The notes beneath the pieces are model-generated. The model had not been told where the DNA came from. It made no database searches and saw only the letters and a program-made list of their open reading frames with translations. From a bacterium (lineage in GTDB: Bacteria > Vulcanimicrobiota > Vulcanimicrobiia > Vulcanimicrobiales > SCRA01): a stretch of DNA of 7,761 nt. Of the stretch, positions 1 to 6,111 are shown piece by piece; position 1 is the first letter of the stretch; every line of letters begins with the position of its first letter. The DNA is taken from the NCBI GenBank assembly GCA_028869325.1, contig JAGWST010000513.1, forward strand, positions 1 through 7,761. The letters are read 5' to 3'. The position numbers and the translations under genes are program-made.

Positions 1-2
1 CC

Positions 3-107
3 GCGATCCGGGCCGAGGGCGAGAAGGTTGTTTCCTACCTCCTGGAGCACCCGGAGGCGCGAACCGAGCTGGAGACCTACGGCCGTCCGATCGGCGAGCT
101 GCCGTGA
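3..107 (+). CDS. 3' end of a small gene, probable antitoxin of the MazF/PemK pair
   Basis: Only the last 34 codons are inside the window; the start lies to the left. The reading frame is open from base 3 to TGA at 105-107, and the peptide ends TYGRPIGELP. It is charged and Glu/Arg-rich, typical of the flexible tail of a small antitoxin, but I do not recognise the family. The identification rests mainly on context: its stop overlaps the GTG start of the following MazF/PemK-like gene by 4 bases (GTGA). That is the usual translationally coupled layout of antitoxin then toxin. The DNA-binding half, if present, would be in the missing N-terminus. It could also be an unrelated gene sharing the operon. 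Confidence 0.55.
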   Translation, partial: AIRAEGEKVVSYLLEHPEARTELETYGRPIGELP

Positions 108-457
108 GGCGTCCAGCGGCCGGCACGATCGTGCTCGTGGACTGGCGTGCTGGAGGCGTGCCACGCGAACCTACCAAGATCCGGCCTGCGGTGGTCGTGG
201 AGGACGACGAACTCTTCCCCGGAGGGTACCCGAATACGCTGGTCGTCCCGCTGACGCGGGACGAGGGGCTGGCATATCCCGCGTTCGCCGAGCGCATCGA
301 TCCCACGGACGGTAACGGTGCGGAGGCGACCTCGTGGGCGTTGACCCATCACGTGACCAGCGTATCGCTCAAGCGCGTTCAAGAAACGTCTTCGCGCATC
401 ACGGCGGGTCAATTGGCAAGTCTCCGCCGCCGCATCGCGCTCGCGTTGGGGCTGTAG
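104..457 (+). CDS. MazF/PemK-family endoribonuclease toxin
   Basis: This is a 117-residue protein, normal length for the MazF/PemK/CcdB-fold family of sequence-specific mRNA interferases. Visible family features are the first strand with a basic loop (TIVLVDW at residues 8-14, then EPTKIRPAVVVEDD at 22-35, containing the conserved R27-P28), the second strand NTLVVPLT (44-51, conserved Thr51), and SWALTHHVTSVSLKRV (77-92), where the family usually carries its S-x-x-x-x-x-x-I/V-R/K strand. In the family, the loop Arg and the Thr contribute to RNA cleavage. The GTG start is preferred because it overlaps the upstream stop and sits just before the first strand. No internal stop or frameshift is visible, so the toxin looks intact. 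Expression should be coupled to the partial gene upstream, the likely antitoxin. Confidence 0.87.
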   Translation: MRRPAAGTIVLVDWRAGGVPREPTKIRPAVVVEDDELFPGGYPNTLVVPLTRDEGLAYPAFAERIDPTDGNGAEATSWALTHHVTSVSLKRVQETSSRITAGQLASLRRRIALALGL

Positions 458-521
458 CATCGGCATGACAGCGCATCCACGGAGACGGTTACGAACTCAA
501 TGCAATCGGGCCGCGTAACCG

Positions 522-1061
522 ATGATAAGTGCACGGCGTGGGTCTTTTCACGTACGGCCAGCCTCGGAAGACGATATTCCGTTTATCGTGAGCCTGCACG
601 AGCTCGACCACATACGGAAATTTCTCAACCCACCGACGGAGGACGATATCCGCAGAGCGTTCGCTAGCGAGAACGTCAAACAGTTCGTCTTGGAGGCGGA
701 TGGCGCGCCCGCGGGACTTCTACTACTAACCTATATCGAGGATTGGCTCATCGAGATGCGCCGCATCGCGGTCGTGCGACCGGGGGCGGGACTCGGGACG
801 TTTGCGATTCAATGGTTCTTCGAGCACGCGTTCGCCGAGCGTGGCGCCCATCGCGTGTATCTCGAGGTTGCCGCGGCCAACGAGCGTGCGCGACGCCTCT
901 ACGAGCGCCTGGGATTCTCATACGAAGGGACGGCTCGCCACGGTTTCAGGAACCACGCCAGCGGCGCCTACGAGGACTTGTGTGGGTACGGGTGCCTTGC
1001 GATGGACGTGCGAGTTTCGCGTACAGCAGGTAATCCTCAACCTTGCCTTCGCGGTCGGTAG
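522..1061 (+). CDS. GNAT-family N-acetyltransferase with an extended tail
   Basis: This 179-residue protein has the GNAT layout: strand 1 and helix 1 from FHVRPASEDDIPFIVSLHEL (9-28), the acetyl-CoA-binding motif A in RRIAVVRPGAGLGTFAI (80-96, with the R-x-x-G-x-G pyrophosphate loop at 86-91), and motif B in NERARRLYERLGFSYEG (120-136). It would transfer an acetyl group from acetyl-CoA to an amine; the substrate cannot be told from sequence. The ATG at 522 is the first start before the family fold, and no clear Shine-Dalgarno precedes it. GNAT proteins would normally end near CLAMD (158-162). The remaining 17 residues are Arg/Pro-rich and are read from DNA that on the opposite strand encodes another GNAT fragment. 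The native stop may therefore have been lost in a rearrangement near base 1008. The enzyme core looks complete. Confidence 0.85.
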   Translation: MISARRGSFHVRPASEDDIPFIVSLHELDHIRKFLNPPTEDDIRRAFASENVKQFVLEADGAPAGLLLLTYIEDWLIEMRRIAVVRPGAGLGTFAIQWFFEHAFAERGAHRVYLEVAAANERARRLYERLGFSYEGTARHGFRNHASGAYEDLCGYGCLAMDVRVSRTAGNPQPCLRGR

Positions 1062-1230
1062 CGCCGGATCGAAGGATCCCGTCCAGGGAGAATCCACATT
1101 TCTCGAGGACGCGCGCGGACGCGGCGTTCGGTGCGAATACGTGCGCTTCCAATCGACGCATGCCCAAGTCCGTGAACGCGTACTGGGACATGATCATAGC
1201 CGCCTCCGTTGCAATAGAGTATCGAAATGG
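946..1230 (-). pseudogene. C-terminal remnant of a second GNAT acetyltransferase
   Basis: On the minus strand the frame reads RYSIATEAAMIMSQYAFTDL, then RRLEAHVFAPNAASARVLEK and CGFSLDG, ending in YLLYAKLA. This is a good match to the second half of RimJ/RimL-type GNAT proteins, where G-I-A-T-E-A belongs to motif A and N-x-x-S-x-x-V-L-E-K-x-G-F to motif B. The N-terminal half is absent: upstream of the I-A-T-E-A segment the frame loses family likeness and meets a stop near 1240. The expected G-Y-W-L-G-E-P-x-W-G-R-G stretch is scrambled. Downstream of YAKLA (about base 1009) the frame runs on for about 20 Arg/Thr-rich residues inside the antisense of the + strand GNAT gene. It is most likely a decayed, 5'-truncated gene. 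A short expressed ORF from ATG 1197 is possible but would lack the cofactor loop. Confidence 0.75.
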
Positions 1231-1328
1231 CGGCGAGAGCGTAGCATCCGTACCACCAGCTCCGGAAATGTCCCCCGCTCACTCCCGTCCCTCCATGACT
1301 TGCGTGACTTCGAACTCACAGGCCTTGT

Positions 1329-3176
1329 TCAGGATTCGGGCGGTGATAGGATGACGATGGCGGTGCGGGCGTCGTCGGCCCAGATCGCGGCGCCGGTCAG
1401 TGGGTTGGTGAGGTAGTCGAAGGCTAAGCGCACCTCGCTGCGCGTGCAGGCTTGAGCGCTGCCGGCGCTGCGCAGGCATTGGTCGACGGCGATCATCGCC
1501 GCGTCCTCGGTGAAGTGCGGCGCGTTGGCGGGGCCGCCTTCGGCGGCGGCCGTGAGCTGCGCGCTCCAGCCGGCTTGGCGGACGAGCGCGGCGACGTCGG
1601 CGACGCGCTTTGATTCGCCGTGCGCGCGATTCCAGAGGAGATCGGCGAGGGCATCGGAGGCGAAGCCGGGCGCGAAAAGGGGGCGCATCTCGTGGGCGTT
1701 GGCGCCGAGGGCGAGGAGCGTCCGCAGATCTTCGACGGTGAACGCGGCGACGCCGTGGGCGCGCAGCTCGCTTTGCAGCTCGACGTCCTCGCTGAACGCA
1801 TGGCCGACGAGGGCGCAGTAGCCGGCATGGTAGTCGCTCTGGTACTTGGCCGCCTCGGGGACGTCAGGATTGTTGACCACGCCCTTGCCCGTCTTGCACT
1901 CCAGCATCACGCGGTAGCCGAGCACGCCGAGCTGGGCGTCGGCGTAGCCGTCAGGGGCCTTGTTGCCGCCCAGGTGCGTGGCGGCGAAGCCGAGGTGCGC
2001 GAACGCGTCGCAGACGGCGAGCTCGAAGGCGGTAGGATCGTCGCCGGCTGCGGTCGTGTCGAGACGGTCGATGAGGCTTTGGGTTTGCGCATCGACGGCG
2101 CGCCGCGCGTGCGCTTGGGGATTGAGGTCCGGCCAGTCGTCGGGCGGCTCGTTGATGCGGAAGCGGCGATCCGGCGTCTGCACGATGGCCGGCTTGCGGC
2201 CGTGGCCGAGCTGGCGCGCGATGTACTCGATGAGGGCGGTGTAGACGTACTTCTTGTTGGTGTTGGGCGGGACGAGTTGGCGTTCGAGCGCCGCGGCGAG
2301 GATCTCATCGGCGCTGCGCACCTTGCCGTCGCCGAGGATCTGGATGGCGGCGGTAGTGATATGGCCGTGCGCTTGCGACGGGGCGCTGGCGGGGGCGGCG
2401 ACTATGAGGCGTTCTTGCGCAGCGGCGAAGCGCTGATGCGAGAGACGTTGCGCCTGGTGGGCGAAGACGTCGCCGCGCGCTGCGAGGCGTTCGGCGAAGC
2501 TGGCTGCCGTGACGCTGCCGTTGTGTACGGTGGCGAGCTCTTTCCATTCGATCGGCGTGCAGACTGGAAGGCTCGGCGTGCCGCGGAGGCTGTAGGGCAG
2601 GGCGCTGAAGCGGCCGGGGGCGTTGCTGGAGACGTGCAAGTGGGCGCGGCCGTCGGCATGGGAGTTCGGCTCCGTGCTCACCAAACGCGGCTGCTTGGCG
2701 ACGACGCGCCCGCAGAGGCGGTGCAGCCAGGCGCGCGCGGCTTCCGCGTGCGGTGCGTCGGCGAATGGGACCCAGAGCGCCATGCCGGTGATGCCGCCGA
2801 GGAGCGGGATGGCGTCGACTCCGGCGTCCGCGAGCGCGGCGCGGACTGCTGACGCGGCTTCACAGACGGTGTCTGCTGTGGTGCCCTGCGGGGCTTCGAT
2901 CAGGATGCGGGCGAAGCGCAGGCGATCTTCGTCGTGCGGGAGTGGGGCCCACGTGTGGAACTCGACGGCGTAGTAGCGGTGGCAGGCCCACAGGAGCGCG
3001 CGGGCGGAGAGCGGGACGCCAAGGACGCGGAAGTGCGCGGGGTGGCCGAAGCCGGAGGGGTAGTTGCCATAGACGATCGGCGCGCCGGCGAAGCTGTGCT
3101 CGATCAACGGGGCGACCTTGTCGTAGTACGCCAGGATCGGCGGCTCGAGGGCCTTATCGAGTTCCCAAACACCCAT
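1329..3176 (-). CDS. LigD PolDom-like (inactive) / winged-helix / Mrr-like nuclease fusion protein
   Basis: Three parts are visible in this 615-residue protein. (1) Residues about 5-240 follow the order of the LigD primase-polymerase domain: ILAYYDKVAPLIEHSFAGAP (14-33), ALLWACHRYYAVEFHTW (60-76), RLRFARILIEAP (85-96), PLLGGITGMALWVPF (124-138) and PYSLRGTPSLPVCTPIEWKE (194-213). The metal-binding D-L-D-P is replaced by I-L-I-E, the S-G-S-K-G-L-H motif by G-G-I-T-G-M-A, and the third Asp position by H181. His74 and the P-Y-S-L-R-G segment persist. (2) Residues about 272-342 look like a winged helix of the HARE-HTH kind found next to restriction nucleases. (3) Residues about 384-490 form a PD-(D/E)XK nuclease: helix FELAVCDAFAHLGF, P408-D409, and E426-C-K428 in VMLECKTGKG. 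Residues 490-615 are unassigned. The gene is last in the abiE operon, 46 bases after abiEii, with no clear Shine-Dalgarno. An in-frame TAA just upstream fixes ATG 3176 as the likely start. Confidence 0.8.
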   Translation of the reverse strand: MGVWELDKALEPPILAYYDKVAPLIEHSFAGAPIVYGNYPSGFGHPAHFRVLGVPLSARALLWACHRYYAVEFHTWAPLPHDEDRLRFARILIEAPQGTTADTVCEAASAVRAALADAGVDAIPLLGGITGMALWVPFADAPHAEAARAWLHRLCGRVVAKQPRLVSTEPNSHADGRAHLHVSSNAPGRFSALPYSLRGTPSLPVCTPIEWKELATVHNGSVTAASFAERLAARGDVFAHQAQRLSHQRFAAAQERLIVAAPASAPSQAHGHITTAAIQILGDGKVRSADEILAAALERQLVPPNTNKKYVYTALIEYIARQLGHGRKPAIVQTPDRRFRINEPPDDWPDLNPQAHARRAVDAQTQSLIDRLDTTAAGDDPTAFELAVCDAFAHLGFAATHLGGNKAPDGYADAQLGVLGYRVMLECKTGKGVVNNPDVPEAAKYQSDYHAGYCALVGHAFSEDVELQSELRAHGVAAFTVEDLRTLLALGANAHEMRPLFAPGFASDALADLLWNRAHGESKRVADVAALVRQAGWSAQLTAAAEGGPANAPHFTEDAAMIAVDQCLRSAGSAQACTRSEVRLAFDYLTNPLTGAAIWADDARTAIVILSPPES

Positions 3177-3187
3177 GCGCGGGGTTT

Positions 3188-3214
3188 CGGCAAGTTAGGC
3201 CGGCGAAGTTAGCC
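3188..3214. repeat. Imperfect direct repeat between abiEii and the fusion gene
   Basis: Two copies of a CGGC-(G)-AAGTTA-G(G)CC unit lie back to back: CGGCAAGTTAGGCC at 3188-3201 and CGGCGAAGTTAGCC at 3201-3214. They nearly fill the 46-base gap between the abiEii stop and the fusion-gene ATG. They could be an operator, an mRNA element setting expression of the third gene, or chance. Confidence 0.45.
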
Positions 3215-3222
3215 GCCGCCTG

Positions 3223-4131
3223 CTATGTCAAATTGTCGGGGGCGGCTTGCCAGTCGCGCGCGCGTGGATCCCACGTGCCGGCCGTGAAGCGACCGTTGAG
3301 AATCGGGCCGAGCAGCGCCGCTGCCAGCCGATGGCCGTCACCGAGCTCACGCGTGATCTCCAGGGTTTCGGTAAGCCTTCGAAATGGCTGGCGCCACGAT
3401 GCCGGCGGAGCTGGCAGGGTGGCCGGCAACTTGTGGGTTGCGCGTTGCTCGAAGACGGCCGCAACGGCTATGTGGAGCCGCCGTCCGTCGAGTACTGACG
3501 TGGTTGCGATGAGGACGAGATCGACAAGATCCTTAACGCGCGTGCTCGCGCGAGTTCCTGCGTACGTCCGCGTATAAGCGTGAAGCTTTTCAGCAGCGTG
3601 TTGCTCGAGGGGGATGACATTTATTTGCGCGGCAGCGATTTCGGCGAACGCGAGCAGAGACGGAGCGCTGATCCGCTCAGGACCGGCAAGCCAGGGATCA
3701 GACAGGCCTACGTCGACCGTCAGCGACTCGAAGACGCGGCTGCCGAGAAGCACGTCGATGCGAAACCGATATGCTTGAACCTCTTCGACGATTTGTTCGG
3801 GCTCCGATGCAACGCGGATCGAGAAGTGGTCGCCCAGGTCAACGCGAGCAGCATCGCGGAAGTGCGCAAGGAGCGCCTCGAGGGTGTTGCCCGGTCGAAC
3901 TGAGAGGTCGATGTCTTTTGTTGGTCTAGCGCCAGTCGTGAAGCGGTAGTCGAGAGCTACTCCGCCCTTCACGAGAAACGAGTCCGGTGCCGCGGTTTGG
4001 AGGTGCGCGAGGAGGCGATCGAAGGCAATGGCGCGATGAAGTCGACTGAATGGAACGCGCAATCGCGTCGCCTCGCTGTGAAGGTGGGCGGTAATCGCCT
4101 GGGAGAGAGCCTCGGGCGTGCGGTAATTCAT
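3223..4131 (-). CDS. abiEii: AbiEii/AbiGii-family nucleotidyltransferase toxin
   Basis: This 302-residue protein has the usual length and motifs of AbiEii, the toxin of type IV abortive-infection systems. The DNA-polymerase-beta-like nucleotidyltransferase core shows SFLVKGGVALDYRF (51-64), then RPTKDIDLSV (69-78) with the metal-binding D73-x-D75, and a third acidic strand LTVDVG (137-142, D140). Downstream family motifs are IPLEQHAAEKLHAYTR (173-188) and RVKDLVDLVLI (198-208). The family transfers nucleotides onto tRNA or related acceptors and blocks growth during phage infection; the acceptor here is unknown. The ATG overlaps the abiEi stop by one base (TGATG), the standard coupled arrangement. 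The protein ends DNLT at TAG 3225-3223. All core residues are present, so the toxin should be active. Confidence 0.92.
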   Translation of the reverse strand: MNYRTPEALSQAITAHLHSEATRLRVPFSRLHRAIAFDRLLAHLQTAAPDSFLVKGGVALDYRFTTGARPTKDIDLSVRPGNTLEALLAHFRDAARVDLGDHFSIRVASEPEQIVEEVQAYRFRIDVLLGSRVFESLTVDVGLSDPWLAGPERISAPSLLAFAEIAAAQINVIPLEQHAAEKLHAYTRTYAGTRASTRVKDLVDLVLIATTSVLDGRRLHIAVAAVFEQRATHKLPATLPAPPASWRQPFRRLTETLEITRELGDGHRLAAALLGPILNGRFTAGTWDPRARDWQAAPDNLT

Positions 4132-4763
4132 CAGAGCACCTTCAGGCGCTCGCGCGCATGTTCAACGTACTCCCGGAATCGCCGGCGGAGGGACTCGCTC
4201 TCGTGCGCCAGTACTCGTTCAAACTCTTCTGGGGTGGCCTTTGCGCGGCGGATGCTCTCCCACACACCGCGCTCGACCTGCTCCGGACCATAATGAGCGG
4301 CCGCCGCATCGATCAGGGCGCGAGCCGCGGTCGTCGTGCGGATGCCGTCGACCACCTCGATCTCATCCGCCGGTAGCGGCCGCGTCGTCGTATGTAGGAC
4401 GATCCCGGGTGGCGTGCGGCGGTAGCGTTTGGCGTGTGGAATCGTGAACTCGTAGCGATCCGGGGCGATGTCGGTCAGATCGTGGAGGGCGAGCGCCGTG
4501 ACGTGGGAGGCGACGGCATCGCCTGCGCGCGGGGTGGCGCCCGCGCGGATTGCCGCCGCGGTCAGGTCCTCGTGGGGGCTGGCCGGGAAGCGGCTAAGCC
4601 GATATACTCCGCGGCTCAGGCGCTGGAAGGAGCCCCGTCGAACGTGCCAGGCGAGCAGGGAGCGTGAGAAGCCGGCCTGCTCCGCATCCCTGGAAGAAAA
4701 ATAGCCTCCCTGGTTTGCTGCAAGCTCGTACAGGTGCTGTGGATCGGGCCCAAATGATTTCAT
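4131..4763 (-). CDS. abiEi: AbiEi antitoxin / transcriptional repressor
   Basis: This 210-residue protein starts with a winged helix-turn-helix: HLYELAANQGGYFSSRDAEQ (10-29), then LLAWHVRRGSFQRLSRGVYR (36-55). That is the AbiEi N-terminal DNA-binding domain. The AbiEi C-terminal domain follows, with ASHVTALALHDLTDIAPDRY (85-104), VVDGIRTTTAARALIDAA (137-154) and a basic helical end. AbiEi proteins repress their own operon and neutralise AbiEii. The frame could start at base 4823 (20 more residues), but I prefer the ATG at 4763 because the codons upstream cross a good promoter whose expected start point lies about 4 bases before this ATG. The protein would then begin MKSFGPDPQH, immediately before the HTH. 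The message would be nearly leaderless. Confidence 0.9.
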   Translation of the reverse strand: MKSFGPDPQHLYELAANQGGYFSSRDAEQAGFSRSLLAWHVRRGSFQRLSRGVYRLSRFPASPHEDLTAAAIRAGATPRAGDAVASHVTALALHDLTDIAPDRYEFTIPHAKRYRRTPPGIVLHTTTRPLPADEIEVVDGIRTTTAARALIDAAAAHYGPEQVERGVWESIRRAKATPEEFERVLAHESESLRRRFREYVEHARERLKVL

Positions 4764-4773
4764 GTATATGTGT

Positions 4774-4802
4774 AGTATACCTTCACGTATCAATGAAAAC
4801 AA
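4774..4802 (-). promoter_or_regulatory. Promoter of the abiE three-gene operon
   Basis: On the minus strand TTGTTT (4802-4797) is followed by a 17-base spacer and TATACT (4779-4774). The expected transcription start is about base 4767, only about 4 bases before the preferred abiEi ATG, so no Shine-Dalgarno is possible. This AT-rich patch stands out in GC-rich surroundings. AbiEi-type repressors bind inverted repeats at their own promoter; I see only the short GTATAC palindrome here (4775-4780), so the operator is not defined. Confidence 0.65.
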
Positions 4803-4823
4803 GGTCGGCCCATAGGCCCGCAA

Positions 4824-5119
4824 CCCTTACCGATGGGCCGAGTGGAAACGGCGCGATCAGCTTGACCCCTCCGGCGCGATCAGCTTGACCCCCTCCGGCA
4901 ACGACTGAAGGGTCCCCTCCCGAAAGCGGCATAATCTGACCGCCGCCCCCCGATGCGACGCGGACCGCAGATTCGCAGGTAAGAGCCAACCCCTGGGCGC
5001 ACCGCCGGGCGTTGCGTCCCGTGAGCTTAGGGGCCGTCTACGTCGACGATCACATTCACCGATTGGCTGAGCCGTAAAAGTGAGGTGAGGCGGAGCCTGC
5101 ACCGTTTTAGCCGGGCCGC
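4824..5119. other. Gene-poor stretch between the abiE operon and the RES gene
   Basis: About 300 bases without a convincing gene. It contains the tandem repeats at 4849-4898 and, near 5040-5115, sequence open on the minus strand for a peptide ending SQSVNVIVDVDGP before TAA. I cannot assign this to a family. It may be a scrap of an insertion-sequence gene or non-coding. Both flanking operons face left, so the region should also hold the end of the RES transcript; no clear hairpin-plus-T-run terminator is visible. Confidence 0.5.
4849..4898. repeat. Tandem repeat resembling IS terminal repeats
   Basis: Two near-identical copies of CGGCGCGATCAGCTTGACCC lie head to tail with a 23-base period, each followed by a C-rich run and TCCGG. 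A more diverged third copy may lie near 4928-4947 (GGCATAATCTGACCGCCGCC). Multiple short direct repeats ending in TTGACCCC are typical of the ends of IS21-family elements (established pattern, recalled). No transposase gene or opposite end is in the window, so at most this is a solo remnant. The family assignment is inference. Confidence 0.4.
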
Positions 5120-5647
5120 TCACGGTGCGGAAATGGGCCCATACCACTGGGCGAACCGCTGGCGCTTACGCTTGCGCGCCAGTTGCTTCACGGCGCGGTC
5201 GAAGATCGCCAACTCTTCGCCAGCGGGATGCGGCGCGGAGCGCGCAGCGATTCCAGCCTCTTCCATCGAGTAGGCCTCTCGCGCGATCGAGCGGCAGAGG
5301 CCAGGCGGCGCGTCGTGCGGATACGCGCCGGCGAGGCCGATGGATTCGAGTCCCGCTTTGGTGACGGCGTCGACGAAGGAGTGCTCGCGCACGCCGTAGT
5401 GTTGGAGATCTGGCCGCATCCCGAGCGAGAGGTCGTAGAGCGTCACGTCGTCGCCAAAAAGCGATGCAACGTGGCGACGAGCGTTGGCCATGGCGACCTC
5501 AACGGTGCGGTTGAGGTAGAGCGCCCCAAATTCTCCGGGAGGGTTCCAACGCCCGCCTGCGCGCTTGGAAAACGAGGTGTCGGATGGATCAGCCCATGAG
5601 GGATCGCACACCCTGTAGTAGGTGCCACCGCGTTTGACGTGCCGCAC
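5120..5647 (-). CDS. RES-domain toxin (NAD+-degrading family)
   Basis: This 175-residue protein is complete for the RES family. The conserved residues that name the domain are visible: Arg12 in TYYRVCDPSW (9-18), the GGRWNPPGEFGALYLNRTVE stretch (31-50) with Glu50, and Ser137 in AGIAARSAP (131-139), followed by GEELAIFD (143-150). RES toxins such as MbcT break down NAD+ by phosphorolysis or hydrolysis and halt growth until their Xre/MbcA partner binds the active site. The start is GTG 5647, three bases after the antitoxin TAG (5653-5651), so the two genes are translated as a pair. There is no Shine-Dalgarno, which suggests coupling. A basic C-terminal tail (residues 151-165) is present. All key residues are intact. 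Confidence 0.88.
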   Translation of the reverse strand: MRHVKRGGTYYRVCDPSWADPSDTSFSKRAGGRWNPPGEFGALYLNRTVEVAMANARRHVASLFGDDVTLYDLSLGMRPDLQHYGVREHSFVDAVTKAGLESIGLAGAYPHDAPPGLCRSIAREAYSMEEAGIAARSAPHPAGEELAIFDRAVKQLARKRKRQRFAQWYGPISAP

Positions 5648-5650
5648 CGG

Positions 5651-6076
5651 CTATGCGGCCGGGACGTACGAGGCGAGGCGCTCAAGCAAGTCGTACACGG
5701 GGCGGACGCCGCGCGTAGCGATGGTGTCGAGGATACTCTGGCCTCCCAGGCCTGGCAGCGCGGCGCGTACGATGGACGGAAGACGCTCGGCGACAAAGCG
5801 CTTGCGGAGCTCGCGGGCGATTTCGGCGACGCGATCCACCTCCGCGACGCGTGCGGGGGGAACCCCGTCTCTTAGCCAGAGATCGAGCGCCTGGCGAGAG
5901 ACGCCGAAGAGGCGGCCCGTCGCGGTCTTATTCGTCACGAAGGCGTGCTGGATCGTCCGGATCGCACGCTCGCCGCGACGGCGGTAGACGCGCGCGAAGA
6001 GGTCGTCGATCGCGCGAACCCGGTAGACGGGGATCCTCGAGCCGGGGACGCGCTGGGCAGTAACGATCTTTGGCAT
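5651..6076 (-). CDS. Xre/MbcA-type antitoxin paired with the RES toxin
   Basis: This 141-residue protein has a helix-turn-helix centre, TATGRLFGVSRQALDLWLRD (51-70), and a C-terminal segment, LPSIVRAALPGLGGQSILDT to LLERLASY (99-137). The tail resembles the toxin-binding domain of Xre/MbcA/ParS antitoxins (DUF2384-like). Its position directly before a RES toxin supports the call. The frame can be opened from a TTG at 6094, but that codon lies inside the spacer of the promoter. The ATG at 6076 sits exactly at the expected transcription start, so I take MPKIVTAQ as the N-terminus and a leaderless mRNA. It probably represses its own promoter through the direct repeat at 6091-6122. Confidence 0.82.
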   Translation of the reverse strand: MPKIVTAQRVPGSRIPVYRVRAIDDLFARVYRRRGERAIRTIQHAFVTNKTATGRLFGVSRQALDLWLRDGVPPARVAEVDRVAEIARELRKRFVAERLPSIVRAALPGLGGQSILDTIATRGVRPVYDLLERLASYVPAA

Positions 6077-6082
6077 ACGCCC

Positions 6083-6111
6083 ATCATAGTGCAAGTAGAA
6101 CGCAAGCGCAA
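6083..6111 (-). promoter_or_regulatory. Promoter of the Xre-RES operon
   Basis: On the minus strand TTGCGC (6111-6106) is followed by a 17-base spacer and TATGAT (6088-6083). Six bases later comes the ATG at 6076, the expected +1. The -35 box and spacer lie in the direct repeats, the usual position for an autorepression operator in TA operons. Confidence 0.6.

Noticed and set aside
802..1416. A 204-codon + strand open frame across the GNAT region
   Set aside because: It is out of frame with the GNAT gene and antisense to the GNAT remnant and the fusion-gene end, with no family likeness.
1620..2852. A 410-codon + strand open frame
   Set aside because: It is antisense to the fusion gene. Its composition is Gly/Val/Ala/Arg-rich with no recognisable motif, as expected for the shadow of a GC-rich gene, whereas the minus-strand protein shows clear domains.
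1329..3176. Calling the fusion gene a LigD-type NHEJ polymerase/ligase
   Set aside because: The catalytic Asp residues are absent, there is no ligase domain and no ku gene is nearby; the C-terminal half is a nuclease instead.
3226..3231. A perfect TTGACA on the minus strand as a -35 box for the fusion gene
   Set aside because: It is the last codons of abiEii, and no acceptable -10 lies 16-18 bases downstream; that stretch is GC-rich.
4764..4823. A longer AbiEi starting at 4823
   Set aside because: The extra codons lie across the -35 and -10 boxes and precede the predicted transcription start.
4849..4898. A CRISPR-like repeat array
   Set aside because: There are only two adjacent copies with no spacers and no cas genes; the pattern fits tandem IS-end repeats better.
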